Assembly: GCF_963576675.1 (NCBI RefSeq)
Contig: NC_088916.1
Coordinates: 24,961,501 to 25,025,500 of the forward strand
DNA from: Euphorbia lathyris
Lineage: Eukaryota > Streptophyta > Magnoliopsida > Malpighiales > Euphorbiaceae
DNA: 64,000 nucleotides
Direction: 5' to 3'
Part shown: positions 45,440 through 58,643 of the stretch, one piece after another
Numbering within the stretch: position 1 is the first letter of the stretch
Layout: each line of letters starts with the position of its first letter
The notes under the pieces: generated by a model
Database searches by the model: none
Told to the model about the DNA's origin: nothing
What the model saw: the letters and a program-made list of their open reading frames with translations, nothing else
Position numbers and translations under genes: made by a program

Positions 45440-46330
45440 TCTCTCAGCTCATTCTAAAAGGATTTGTAGACGGGTCTGGTATTTCATGAGGTCCGAAAGG
45501 GTAACCCCTCAGGATACAAGGCCCTTTCTACTGGCCTCCTCTCTTTGTCTTTTAGTACACGAACCCAAAACCAATAAGGTTTGAAATCTTTCACGTTGGA
45601 GCTTTTGTTCTTAATAAATGGTTTCCGATTAGACGGAGTCTTGTTAAACCAAATAGCATCGTCCTTTTCCCCGAATGGTGGGAGTCGACATACTATGGAA
45701 GAGAGGCTTAGTCGTAACCATATTCAGCTCATCATAGAGCTTGAACAGGGACAACAGGTCGAGCTAGCCGTTTGGCAGTCTAGTTCCTTGTTCCAAGAAA
45801 ATCTTATAAAAACCTATGTGACCTTCAGGTGTTTGGGTAATCACTTGCTCTAGATTAAGCAATACATATAGCCCCTAGCCGCTAAAACGCTGGGTATTTA
45901 GATGTCAACTCAATCAAGGGAAATTCGTTCATAAAGGAGATTTTCTGGAAATTTTTAGGTTTTAGCACACGGGCCTTCTTAGGCTTGATAGTGGAGGGTT
46001 CGTTGGAAGATGATTTTCTTTTTAGGAGCCATACCAGAAGAAGATAAAACAGAGAAAATGAGATATCGACATACTTACTTGGACGGAAAAAGCTAGGTTG
46101 CTGGAGAAGAATGAAATGACGTTGAAATCCCAACAGAGGTTTGAGAGAGAAATCAAAAGTAGAAAGAAATCAAAGATCAAACATTGGGTATATATAGACG
46201 TTTCCAAGTGCTCAAAACAACGACGGTGATTCGACAACCTACATTTAATGAAGGTAATGATGAGGAACAATAATCGAAGAGTCATGGCCAATAACGTGGC
46301 GAGAAAGGCAGGTTTGATTAACATTTAGCA
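45440..46330 (-). pseudogene. Relic of a gypsy-associated ORF (Transposase_28-like)
   Basis: On the minus strand a TATATATACC box (about 46184-46194) is followed by a degraded coding-like region. FYKIFLEQGTRLP resembles the conserved start of the Pfam putative gypsy-type transposon family, and WFNKTPSNRKPFIKN, then FKPYWFWVRVL, its later part. Several stops and frame changes occur. It lies antisense to the LTR relic just downstream, the same layout as the antisense ORF of element A. Assignment is from remembered family patterns and is tentative. Confidence 0.4.
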
Positions 46331-46399
46331 AGACATGCACTGACAAAAAGATGCAAGTTCCTCGGCCAGCTACCCCATGGTAGCAGGCATTTTATTAAA

Positions 46400-47030
46400 A
46401 TCTTCATAAGATGAAATGACAGTGTTTTAGAGTCCTTCACACAATTCCCTGGATAAGCAAATCGAACATCATTTCTCATACGACACATATGAACCGTCCA
46501 ATCTGGAGAAAGGAATATTGCCTAAAGATGGAACGAAACCCTTCAGCCACATGGATGAATTTCCACTGATCGTCCCAATAGTCGTACAGTTGAAGGAGCA
46601 ACCATTGGATTAAGATAAACGGTTGCACAAAAGACAGAGGATACATGATAGTGTGCACTACCTGACACTCTAGAGGCCTAAAGGCCTCAAACCCAATGGA
46701 ATGAGGACACCTGGCAGCACGCTTGCTATATAGTAGGGTGCACCACCTGAAGGCGTCACAATCTGAGCATGGTTGAGCCAACCGAAGGTTGACACGTGTC
46801 CGATGACTCATTAGGGTGAATTCCTAGAATGACGATGACTATGCTTAATAGCCACTATAAATAGAATGATGATGGCTCATTAGGGTGCATTCCTAGAATG
46901 ATGATGACGATGACTCATTAGGTATGTAAAACATAACAATAGTTAATACTTTGATCATCTTCAACCTTTGCTAACTTAAGCATCGGAGTGAGTTCATCGG
47001 ACATCGGTCCCTCTCTGACCAACAATATCA
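46400..47030 (+). repeat. Decayed Ty3-type LTR remnant
   Basis: CTATAAATAG at about 46853-46862, then TTGCTAACTTAAGCATCGGAGTG and CATCGGACATCGG words typical of the R-U5 part of some plant Ty3 LTRs. A local tandem duplication of CTCATTAGGGTG(A/C)ATTCC with flanks surrounds the TATA box. The left boundary is unclear. The ORF on the minus strand at 46476-46811 is not recognised. Confidence 0.45.
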
Positions 47031-48388
47031 AAAAATATAAAAGATTCTTATTCTTCAATGTTAGTTTGTAAATTTATTGATTGTTCTCAAGATAAAATTT
47101 CTCAAATTCTATATGCTTTGCTAATTCTATTTCACTTAAATATATCATTTTCATACATGTTCTGCTAAGCCAAGTTTCAACCTTTACAGTGATTGTGTTT
47201 TTTTTTCTAGTTTAAGGCAGTGGAGATTAAGCGGACTGCAAGCTTATGGTTCTTGTTAATAATGTCTTGTTGATTGAGGCGTTCTTCATAAGTTAAGAGA
47301 GTAGCTAACCCATATATTATATATTAGTTGACTAAATGTAATGACACTAGGTTTATAAAATGGAAACGTAGTTAGGCACATGTTTTCTATGGATGGGACA
47401 CAATTAGCCACGTAGTAGGAGTTTTTACATGTATACAAACTTAATGCTTAAAAACAATTTAACTTAATAAGACTTAGTTAATAAGTTTTTATAGGATTTT
47501 TGGGCGAAAGGAGACTTGGCCTTGATGATATTAGTGAGAAAAAAACCCTAATCTTATGTTCTTAACATCATTCATGTGAAAAAAGAAAAAACTTAGCCGT
47601 TAACTGTCTATTCTGATTACAACTTCAACCTGTTCTGTTTTATTAATACTTAAAGTGAACTTTATATTGTTAGTATCATCCATCGTTTAGATTAACTTGT
47701 TTATTCTTAGTGTAAAAGTTTCTATCACAATATTTATAAAATAGGTTACTTTTTAAGAGCATCAACTGTTTGATACTTTTAGCGAATAACTTGGCGTTTG
47801 TTCTCATCCCTAGTAGAACGATATTCTACTAGAGCACTTTATTACTTGGAAGACATAGTGCATTTGCTAGTATAACCTTTTTTAGGAGCAACAATAATAG
47901 GTTCCAATAGAACAGTATGCCAAATCACTGAATTTTTGACAAATTTCATTCTATGATTACTGAACCAATTGTAAAAAGATTGAACAAAAATACATGATTA
48001 TAAGGTATCTTTGAAACTCAAATCAAAAGAGAGAAATTATAGTCTTTTACCAGAAAAATTATGGAGCAACCTTCCCCAGGGTCATTGAGTAAATGAGTAT
48101 CAGAGGAAATCTATTTTTCTTTGTAAATTGAAGCTAACATATACACAGTATTCAACGTGGTAAAAACGATAATTCACAATGGTGTATTGCCCTGCCAGCA
48201 AAAATAGGGAGGGGAGGCATTAAATACCTCAACATGGCAAAGGCCGAAATTGATATTTCTCTTTCTGTCAATAAGCATTTCTGCAAACCTCGAAGAATAT
48301 GGAGGAACAACTCAATGTGCTGGTAATTTACATGTCCCCCATCATGCCAAAACATATGCAACATCTGGAATGAGGGTACGTCAATGAA
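47031..48388. other. Spacer and 3' flank of the transporter gene
   Basis: Includes the second copy of the diverged duplicate (47490-47830). From about 48000 it may hold the 3' UTR of the minus-strand NIPA gene. No other gene is supported. Confidence 0.4.
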
Positions 48389-51300
48389 TCACACTATTTG
48401 TCTCAAGGATTCTTGGCGTCGAAGAGGAAATCCTTCGGGTTCATATCCATCCTCTTCTGCATGCTTTGGCAGCCGCACTGGTAGAGATGGTGATGAACCT
48501 GCAATTGAGGCTCAGTTATCTAAGAAACATGATGAAATTTACTCTACATCACAGAGATGAAACCCTTGATAATGCTCACCCTCCATCATGTCTTTTGTCC
48601 TATGAAGAAGAAAAGTGCCCGACAGTATAGTCACAAATCCACACATTTCAGTAACAATTTGCGTCGGATTCTGTCTAGACCAATCCTGAATTATATAACA
48701 GAGAAGGATTACATTGAGATAAATATTTAATTTTATTTTATTAAAAAAACATTTCTCAAATGACAAATATAAGAATATTATTTTCAACAAATCAAACAAG
48801 ATTCTTAAAAAACATTGAAAATGCCAAAAGAGATATTATGATAATGGTTTGACCAAGACCTATACCACTGATGATGTCATTTGAATTGCTAGTACATGTA
48901 AAGCATGGAAAAATACTATGTCGTTACTAGCAAGTAGCAATTCAGAAGAACAATTCAAACTATAAATAAGAGTTATGTATTTGAATATATTCAAGCTAAT
49001 ATTTTCACTGAATTTGCATCAAATTTTATGGCTGAAAAAAATTGATTTCAAAGAAAAAGACCAAAAGAAAAGGATAGAAAAAGTATACTTCGATAATAAT
49101 ACCTTAAACATGATTACACTTGCCAGAATGGTTAAGGATGTAAACATCACGTAGTATATAGGTGACACAACTGCTGTGTTGAATGTATCAAGAGCCTGCA
49201 TTTAGAAATATAACAAATACCATAAACAAAAACCATGATGCAACCGGGTTTCGAATAAAACAAGAAGCGATCTTACCCACAACAAGTTTTCTATTACTAT
49301 TATCTATTGATTTATGATTAACAACTGCTTGCAGTATTCAGTTACTACTCTTGCTCGCAAAGTGAAGACTTTCACTGTTCATCATCAAAAAATAGGCATG
49401 ATTTGTTTTCCTCTCAATTTATGCTCTTCTTCTTTCCTGCAACATCTTTTACAGATTGAAACCCCTAGATAGTTCCATCTGAGTTCCCTTTAGGCCGCAA
49501 AGGATTTATGTTGGAAGCTTTCTCTTTTGGTATCATCTATAATTGATTTGTACTTTCCTAGTTTAAAAGCCCATATTTCTGTGACCCCTTGTCCAAAGTG
49601 AAAGCCGTTTGTTAGAGACTTATGAAGGTGCTATTAGTTACTATTGGACAAATTTCTAAAAACTATTTTCTGCTGCAATTCCTGCAAAGGAGAGCTACAT
49701 AGACACATCATTGTGTCTGGATAAGGCACAATTACCTTCGCACCATTATGGCACATAGAACTGTTAAATGATGGCAAATTGGCCTGGATATTTTGGTACT
49801 ATTGTTCTTTTGATAAGGTCATATATGTCCTTCTGATTTGTAAAGCTCAGCAGCTTGCAGACATCCGTTAGGGTCACCATGAGTTTATCCTTACAACTAT
49901 TTTATCTCTAGCCAATCAATAAGCCTTTTCATTGAGATTGGCAATAGAATAAGATGCTAAAATTAAACTACATAAGATTCCTCAGTCTAATATTCCAGCC
50001 TTCAATACCTCTATTACATTCTGGCTGATTTTCAACATTTAAACTCAGCTCTTTGAAACTAAAATTACTCAGCTCTTAAACTAACTAGTTTTTAGTTTTA
50101 TGGAAAAACAACTACTTTTATGACATTTTCCCCTTTCTCTCTAATAAGGTGAGTATCCAACATGTATGCTGCCAAGGGCTATGACATTACAATGATAAGA
50201 AAAGATAAAGGTGTAAATTGTACTCTTAGGTTGGTCAAATTTTTGGTTTACTAACAATGATAGTGAACAAATTAAGTAGAACCAAATAGAAATTTGAAAA
50301 TCATAAGATTCAGTGAACTCATGCCATCACATGAAGTCCAAGGTTAGTCATCATCATCATTAATCTGGAAAGCTAACACCGTAAAAGGTTGTGACTCATT
50401 TTTCTTATAGGAACCAGACTTATATTCCATTTATGCTAAAATAACCTGAATTAAAAATAAATCAGTGTATGGTTAATGCAAGAGTTATTAACAGCCTAAA
50501 TAAGGAGTTAAAAAACTACAAAGAGAAAAGTAACCTTGTTTAAATAATTCATCTGAGTGACCACACAAGTAACCACTACCAATGTAAAGGCCCATGTTTG
50601 GGGGTATACTAACTGATTCATTCCTGAGAAAGTTAGCTTCAGAGCAATTCCAAGTGCTTTGACACTCATAACCTGATAGAATGTTGAACGAGGATTAGAA
50701 TAACAAAACAAATATGAAAGCATGTGTCTCTATGTAAATGACAAACAGACAGGATAAACGTATTTAAGGAGTATGAAACAGAGACATACCGATAATGAAC
50801 CCACAAGTGAACAAACCGCTATATACACCATAACATGGGTTTGCCCATACTGGGGTACAAGTCGGACAATGAAAATAAAAACTGCTCCCATGACAAAAGC
50901 AGTATAGAAAAGAAAAGCTGCAAATTCCCAGAGAATACATATCTTTAAATAAGATAATTAATGAGGAACAGAAAATAGACATGATCTAAAAAACACAGGG
51001 AAAAAAGATCGTACTTCTTCATCCTTTTTTCCCCTGGATATTAAATGTGTACCTGGCTCTGTTGCAAGGTCCCACACTTCCGCAACAGAATGAATTTCAC
51101 GTTCCTGAGGAGCATGCAATACAATTGTCGTTGAACCCACAACACATAAAGCACAACCAAGAATACCAAAAATATGCAACTTCTCCCTTAAAATAACATG
51201 TGCTAGTGCAGCACTGCAAGAGAAATGTTGAAGCTAGCATCAGAACCAGATATTTAGATATTCTTCAACTTTAAATCTTCTCTTGCCTGATAATTATGCT

Positions 51301-54300
51301 GACTGCACCAAGAGGAGTGACCAGAATAGCTGGTGCAAATGCATATGCTGCAAAGTTTGCAATTTCCCCAACCACCACTGCCATAATAAAAAATGTGTAG
51401 TGTAAGAATGCACTTAGTCTTTGAATTGACACCATAAACTGGAATATTCATCTATGTAAGAAAAAGGATCTAAAAAATTTGAAAAAAATAAATAATGGTA
51501 AAATGATAATATTAATAACATTAAGTGAAAGATTATTTGAAAATATAGGGTATTAGGATATCATGTACTAAAATCAAATATATGCATAAACTTTATGCTC
51601 TAGAAAATGAGAAAAAGATTGCAGACTCTTCACATGTAAGGAAAAATATAAAAATGAGTCATCCACAGGTTTCAGATTATAGTCAATCGGAGGCATCACA
51701 AGGTCGTCACAGATATCCTTAATTGTTAGAGTAATCATGATAAGGTTCTCCACATGTTGAATTACAACTTGGTCATTTTCATAGGCATTCCTTGAAAATA
51801 AAGAAAACCACATTCTATCATATGAATAAAAGGTTACAACATACAAGTTAAAATAAAAGATCCAGTAAAGTTGTACTTTAGACCTAAACGTTCTAAAAGT
51901 TTACTAAGAGCAACATGTGATGAACTTATTCAAATAACAAGCAAAAGAATATTAATTACAATTTTAATGACTGAAGATGGAATTTGTAGTCTAGGTCTCA
52001 ACAACATAAATGACTTATGAATATGAAAGAAGAAAGCATCCACTGACCATTGAGTAGTTCAATATTAAATAAATGTTCAGCAAAAACTATAGAAACCAGA
52101 AACATGATATATACTACTAATATATTTTGTAGTATCAAGATTTTTTGAAAAACATATGGCATAAAAATGATGAGGATATATGTCGTATAAAATTCCATTT
52201 TTATATTAGTAATAATAGAAATAATTATCAAAGAACTTCATCAAAATATCTCATCATGTAAATGATATAAAATGAGAATTCAAATGTCCCAATAAAGCCT
52301 AACCAAGAAGTTGATACATCATTTTGGGCAGATTTAATAGAGTGAGAAAATAATTTTTGAAGTTTCTGTTAAATTATAGTCAGACGCTCATTTTAATTTT
52401 TTAACACACAAATGAATCTTCTTAGCTCCTCAAACTTTTTCAAACATGCTACAAGCTTTCGATGATAGGTAGGAAAGAAACTGAAATTATACAAGAAAAT
52501 AAATTCAGATGGTATTGAGATAATTATTTGTGTCCCAATATTCAACTTTAGATTTGCTCTTGGGTTGAGTCTCCTACAAGATAAATTACAAAATCAAGCA
52601 TGCAGTCAAATATGAAAATATGTGCAGCCAATGATTTGACAAACTGGAAGTCTAACTCTAGTTTTGTATTGATGAGTAAGTGACATAATAAAAAAAACTG
52701 AAATAGCTAAAGTGTAGTAATTTACAGTTTGACTGAGCACATGCCAAATAGTTTGCTTTTGCTTCACTAAGCAATAATGCTCAACTCACCAAGTCACCTT
52801 TAGACTAAGCTAGTCAGATCAAAACTAGTTCCATATATAATGTTTGTAACAGGGAAGTATCTTGTGCCTGAATAATGCCAAACATATTGCCAATTCCTTC
52901 AATTACTGTTTCAAAAAACTATCTATTGAACACAATATTCTAGGTCTAATGTCCTGCGGTCTCTCAGTTATGCAACCTACCAAGTAATAATACATCTCCC
53001 CATTCACAAACGGACATGAACTTATGTATCCAAGAACCCTAGCCCCTTGAGCACAATCAATCAAATTTTTACGTTTTTGCTATCTATTGACCAACATTTT
53101 TAACACATTACGAGACAACATAAATGATCAGAAATCAATGACAGATTCAGAGACAAGAAAAGAAAAAAACTAGAATAAATGCAATTTTAACATTTTTGCA
53201 GGAGAATGGTATATGTTTATGCGTAACGAATGCAGTACATGACATGATGTATACACTTTAAGCTACAAGTCTTTGTTGCACCTTTCGTCCAATCCAACGA
53301 AAAACAAAAAAAAGGAAGATAATAGGGAGGGGTTCATATCATGTTATAGACAATAATCCAGAAAGCACAATAAGGGTGGCAGAGAGAGATAGAGACTTAA
53401 TACACCCATTAGTTGGTGAAATAATTATCATATTACATATAGAAATTGTATAATTAACAAACATAACCATTTAAATGAACTTTGATATAGTATTAGCAGC
53501 ATTACTTAATAGTAGTAAATCTGTAGATTCATTTATTTCATTACATTTGACTAAGAGGTATAAGACGGCTATTAAAAAAACTTACTTGTAATCATGCCAA
53601 TCCACCAAAGTGGCTCATATAGGTAAGAATAACCCCCAGAACCTGAAATAGTCAATAAATTCAGGCACAGTAAAAGAATGCAACATCACATGGAAAAATA
53701 ATAAAATCAAGCCCAAATAAGATAGTAACACACTGCAAAATTGTCGTTAGTTTTACATTGCAAATGTTACACAACACAATTTTCCCTACCAGAAACTAAA
53801 AATCAAAAGAATACAATTCAATTGATGAGAATAATCACATCATTGGAAGCATTTTATTTCAGTGTATGTGCATGGCAGTCAAGAAACCCAAATTTCACCG
53901 GGTATAAAGCAGAAACACTCTATCATGCTACTTTCACACAATACCAAACCATCCTTTCCGCTACTAACAGCAACTCAGAATTAAGAAAAAGCCTATCAAC
54001 CATATCGTTCCCCAACTGCCTAATGGTAACAATAAATTGAAAATACAGGAACCAAAACCAATCCCAAAATTCACACTGATTTCGAACAATCTCGCAAGTG
54101 AACCAAGAAAAAAAATTCAAAAAAACAAAAACAAATCTAAAAAACGCTGGAAACAATTTAATTATTAATTTCTTACCTGCTCTTAGACCAGAAGAACCAG
54201 CTTTCTTCAATCCCTTTTTCTTGACAATAAAGCTGGATCCTATAAATATACTAGAAGACAATGCCAAGACCAGGCCCTTTATGTTATCAACCGACATTCC

Positions 54301-54318
54301 TTTGTCAATCGCCGCCAT
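48389..54318 (-). CDS. NIPA: NIPA-type magnesium transporter, nine exons, 341 aa
   Basis: Model: complement(join(48389..48498, 48580..48685, 49103..49195, 50535..50672, 50790..50917, 51053..51213, 51287..51377, 53586..53642, 54177..54318)), 1,026 bases in one frame. The protein begins MAAIDKGMSVDNIKGLVLAL, has LSSSIFIGSSFIVKKKGLKK, YLYEPLWWIGM, the EREIHSVAEVWDLATEP loop, VMSVKALGIALKLTFSGMNQ, ALDTFNTAVVSPIYYVMFTS and DWSRQNPTQIVTEMCGF, and ends with RLPKHAEEDGYEPEGFPLRR. This is the full NIPA (DUF803) family pattern: a multi-pass membrane protein proposed to carry Mg2+. Length fits the family. Introns are GT-AG except the one after exon 3, which has a GC donor (CAG|GCAAGA at 51286). Intron 2 is 2.2 kb. 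No disabling change is seen, so it is a functional host gene by sequence. Confidence 0.95.
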
Positions 54319-55313
54319 ATTACTTTTCTGAAAGTACCCCAACAATAACAGCGAAAACAAAATCTGGCGCCAACAGTCACTGTTTCCATTCCATAATCAT
54401 TATTGAACTCGATTATCCCTTTAGTTTATCTTCGCCTTCATAATATTACACATACAGACGAGAAGTATGAGATTGTAAGATCCAATACCCATGCAGAAAC
54501 AAAGAGATCAAAAATGGAGGAAATTGAGATTTGCATGTGGAAGAGGTGTACGCAGAATTTGGTCTTTTCCTAATTGTTGAATTTAAATTATAAAAATATT
54601 TTTTAAACTTTTAATACTCTTCAAGTTTTTCTTCAAAAAAAAAAAAACTCTTCAAGTTTGTTACTAATACTAGGCAGGCAGTTTCGCACGCACCTCCAAT
54701 TTTGTCTAAATTAGTAATTAAGTCCTCCAACTTTCATAATTTTAAAAATTAAATTGATAATTATTTATTTTTTTAAATTAAGCCTCCTCAGTTATAATTT
54801 TCATATATATTGAGTCTTTCCCTAATAACTCTATTAGTTAAATTGTTACTGAAAAAAGTAATGCCTATAAAAATTAAAAAATCAATGTTTTAATTAAAAA
54901 AGTTATAAATATCGAGAGAGTTTAAATATGACTAAACTCAATCTAATCTAATTTAAATTATTAATTAAAGTTATAATTAAAAAAAATTAGATTGAGGTAT
55001 TGTAACATCTCAGAATATTTAATAATTATATGCACGAAAAAATACAAAAATAAATGATATGATTTGGCCTATTTACAAAGACAGTCTCGTGATTTAAAAG
55101 GTTACAGATATGATATGTGGGTTGTGCAATTTACAAACTCATAAATTTCATAAAAAAATGTTGTAGTGGCTATTTACCTTAAAATGAAGCGATTTGAAGT
55201 AATTGAAAAACTGATTTTGCAAATTATTCAATATATAAGGTCTGATTTTTCAAATTAACTAAATTACAAGAATTGTTCCACCGAAAAATTCACTGACATA
55301 TTTTACAATCCAT
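54319..55313. other. 5' flank of NIPA and AT-rich spacer
   Basis: 54319-54550 should hold the 5' UTR and promoter of the minus-strand transporter. The rest has decayed repeat words (AATTAAGTCCTCCAAC and similar). No gene seen. Confidence 0.4.
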
Positions 55314-55440
55314 AGACTCTTATTTGTAAACTTTAAAATCATGACACACACACATATATACAGGGGAGGGATCAACCCATAGACTCTTATTTGTAAATTT
55401 TAAAATCATGACACACACACACACATATATATAGGGGAGG
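55314..55440. repeat. Tandem duplication of a TIR-element border
   Basis: ATAGACTCTTATTTGTAAA...ACACACA...GGGGAGGGATCAA occurs twice in succession (55314-55374 and 55376-55446). Each copy includes flank plus the first 13 bases of the element end. Confidence 0.8.
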
Positions 55441-55766
55441 GATCAAGTGAGAACCTCCTCTTAGGTGATGACACTTCCTTATGGTGAGAATATTCAAAAC
55501 TACGTCGTTTTGAGTATAAAAATTAAAAAAAAATGTTGTTGCTGATGGGATTTGAACATTAGACCTTTCATCTACATTCCACACTATTTACCACTAAGAT
55601 AATTGATTTTCTTATTTATTATGTCGCACGCTGCTTAATATACCACTGCCCTTGTAGTTTCTATTGTTTAATATTTGACGCATGCACTTATTAATATTGA
55701 TTAAATGTGCATAATAATGAATTATTGGTAGAAAAAAAAAATCCAAGAACATGCTTTAATTTCTTA
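55434..55766. mobile_element. Truncated copy of the 36691-39660 TIR element
   Basis: GGGAGGGATCAAGTGAGAAC, CAAAACTACGTCGTTTTGAG and GCACTTATTAATATTGATTAAA follow in the same order as at 36691-37060. The copy stops at about 55766, where an LTR-like sequence begins. Confidence 0.8.
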
Positions 55767-55779
55767 ATAAATTGACGTA

Positions 55780-56870
55780 TTAATTTAATTAATTGTTCAC
55801 CAAATACAATTTTATTAATTTATACATTAATTAATTACATTCCACAAACTGATTAATCAATTAAATACCCAATTTCTAAATCCATTAATTAATTACCTTG
55901 ATACAAAGTATCAATTAATCAACCACTAATTAATTACCTTGACATTTTACTGTCAATCAATTAATTAATTCCATCTCTCCAATGTATCGTTCTATAAGTT
56001 CTAACTCAGATGTTCAATACACGATCCTATGCGACTGTTCTTACCTAGTAGTGGGCTCAAGACCCACAGACAGTAAGTGTGTTCTAGCAAACCGTTACTG
56101 CCCTTAACCAAGACAGAGTTTCAGCAGTCTAAAGATGCAGAAACCTTGTAGTTATCTCTTAACGTCTTTTACCGTTTAATATCGATATTATAAACTAGAG
56201 GCATGACGACTATTATCCTCTCTGTTGTTTATGATATTTCTTGATCTTAAGTAGATTAATGAAACGGATAAGTAAACTAATTATCAGGGTGTGGCCACAC
56301 ACTTATCAATCTCACTTTTCAAGTGGCCTATGATATCATCTCACTATTATGTGAGTGGTAATTCCATCACTTCACTATCCATACCAACATGTTCACATGC
56401 TCATCCAATCATACCTATATTAGGAATCTTGTTACAGACCTATTAGGCGTATGTCAAAGTGAACTGGATTCCACATTGATATTACAATGAAATCTGATCT
56501 GAAGACCGTTAGAGACCTACTTAAGAAAACTTATGACACAACCACCATGTAGTTTTTTCGGGCAGATTGATCCAGTCACATGTATACAACATGTACCCAT
56601 ATTCACAACTAACTTATCAAGTTCTACGGCTAGTATCAATTACTACTATGCAGTCGTCGAATATACAAGTTTGTGGTCCTAATCATTCCCATAGAATAGA
56701 CTTGGGATATGGTTTTACGATTATCAATCAATATATTCTCTATTCACCTTATAACACAAGATATAAATGAACTAGATTAATGTAACACAAATAATGTATT
56801 TATGCAAGAATAATCATAAGCATAATATAATATATAGGAACCAATGCCTAAGAACTAGGGCATACCAACA
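55780..56870 (-). repeat. LTR-like sequence (minus strand)
   Basis: Right end GGCATACCAACA corresponds to an LTR start TGTTGGTATGCC on the minus strand. It is AT-rich with long TTAATTAATT blocks on the left, and words like TGATGGAATTACCACTCAC (inverse strand) common in plant LTRs. No internal region is attached; the left end is uncertain. Either Copia or Ty3 is possible. Confidence 0.45.
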
Positions 56871-57049
56871 GGTCATCCTAGGCAGCTCCCGAAGAGACCT
56901 CTCTTGATACCTTGTGGCCATATGTGAGTTCAGCCGAAGGGAAGTATGTTTTTGGGCCTTATTGAGTCTGGGCCCTAAATGTTAGCTTTAGAATACGGCT
57001 AAAGCCCATTTACATCCCATTCATTTAAGGCTCATTCAAATAATGATGT
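56871..57049. other. Short spacer
   Basis: No recognisable gene or element; some GGGCC/GGCCC words. Confidence 0.3.
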
Positions 57050-57735
57050 ATCACGATGCATACGGGGCATGATGAAGATGTACAGAAATCTGAGATCATA
57101 TTACTGGTGGCCAACATTGAAGAAAGATGTGGTTGAGTTTGTTTCAAAGTTTGTGACGTGTCAATGAGTGATATTTGAGCACTAAGAACCTAGTGGGTAA
57201 GCTAAAACCATTAACCATTCTTGAGTGGAAGTGGGAATGAATCACCATGGACTTTATTGTCTAGTTACCACGAACAAGACAGAAACATGACCGTGTTTAT
57301 GTGATTATGGATCATTTGACAAAGTTCACACATTTTATACATATAAAACAAACAGATTTTATGACAAATTTGCACGGTTGTATGTGGAGGAGATTGTGAG
57401 GTTGCATGGAATACTGAAGTCCATTGCATTGGACCGAGCTCCTCGTTTCACATCAAGATTTTAGGAAAATTTATATACAGTTATAGTAATAAAACTCAAT
57501 TTCAATATGATTTTTCATCCACAAACAAATGGATAATCATAACGCATGATATAACATTTGGAGGACATGATTAGGACAATGCGTCCTGAATTTCTAAGGA
57601 TAATAAGATATACATTTACCTTTAATGGAGTTCGCTTATAACAATAGTTATTATCGTAGCATCGAAATGGAACCATGTGAAGCATTATATGGTGACCATG
57701 TAGAAGTTTTGTATGTTGAGATGTGGAAGGAATAG
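57050..57735 (+). pseudogene. Ty3/gypsy integrase relic (chromovirus-like)
   Basis: Broken frames read ILEWKWE, ITMDFIV, then LPRTRQKHDRVYVIMDHLTKF and MEFAYNNSYYRSIEMEPCEAL, the classic order of a Tekay/Del-type integrase. Many stops and frameshifts; the catalytic core is disrupted. It differs from the element A integrase. No LTR can be tied to it. Confidence 0.85.
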
Positions 57736-57769
57736 TGAGTTGTAATATACGATCAGACACATATATACT

Positions 57770-58320
57770 TATTATTTGAGATAATATGTAAAAATACTTC
57801 TAATCATGAACAATTTCATCTCTGACGTTTAAAATGTGCAATTTTATCCTTAATTTTGGCAAGTTTGGTCAATTTGAGACATTATTATAAAACACAAATA
57901 TTTTGTTCATTTCTTTCGTTCCATCAAATATTTTGTAGTTTTTTTTTAAATTCGACGAAGTATTTAGATTTTTTTTCCAATTCGTGTAAAATATATTATA
58001 CTTTATTTTAAAAAAATCACATTTATTCATATATTTGTAATCTATTATTAATAAGTGATAAAACGACGTACATGTAAAATGTGGATTACAAGATTAATAC
58101 CTGAAAAACAGTTTAATAAATTATTTTTCAAATTAGTACAACTTGAAATTGATCTTACTGCCAATATTAAAAATAAAATTGCATCTTAAAAAGTGAAATT
58201 ACTCTTGATTTTCCATATAAAAAAAAATACTTTGATGGTCAATATTGAAAATATTTATACCTTACCCTCTTATTATTTTTGTTTTGATCCTTAATTCAAA
58301 CCTTCACCAATTCAAAATGG
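57770..58320. repeat. Decayed repeat, MITE-like
   Basis: AAAATACTTCTAATCATG at the left and ATACTTTGATGGTCAATATT at the right are weakly inverse, with a TATACCTTACCCT end. Same general type as 42165-42250. Non-coding. Confidence 0.35.
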
Positions 58321-58643
58321 GCTCCATTCGGAGGTCCCACCACATAGACTTGGACGAAAGGCAATTAATTTTGCGCATAAAAAAATTAAAAAAAATCGTT
58401 CATTTATACCAAAATCGATAAAATATTTACTTTTTACATAAAAAAAAGTCACTAATGAAAAAAATTACTTATTTTCAAATTAAATTGCTATAGTTGATTG
58501 AATTTGTTATTCACTAGGAATGAGATTCTTAAATAATCAAAACAAGAATATCATTTACTGTTTTAAAAAAGGAGAGTGTCATTTACTGCAATAGACCTTG
58601 AAAGATCATTGTCAAAAATCACTGACGTCCTAACTATTTTAAA

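Noticed and set aside
46022..46324. Hydrophobic 100-codon minus-strand ORF that could be read as a membrane protein
   Set aside because: It overlaps the TATA box and leader-like AT-rich stretch of the decayed ORF, and its F/L-rich composition is what TTT/CTT-rich DNA gives in any frame.
54098..54331. Plus-strand ORF opposite NIPA exon 1
   Set aside because: A shadow of the conserved first exon on the other strand with no domain of its own.
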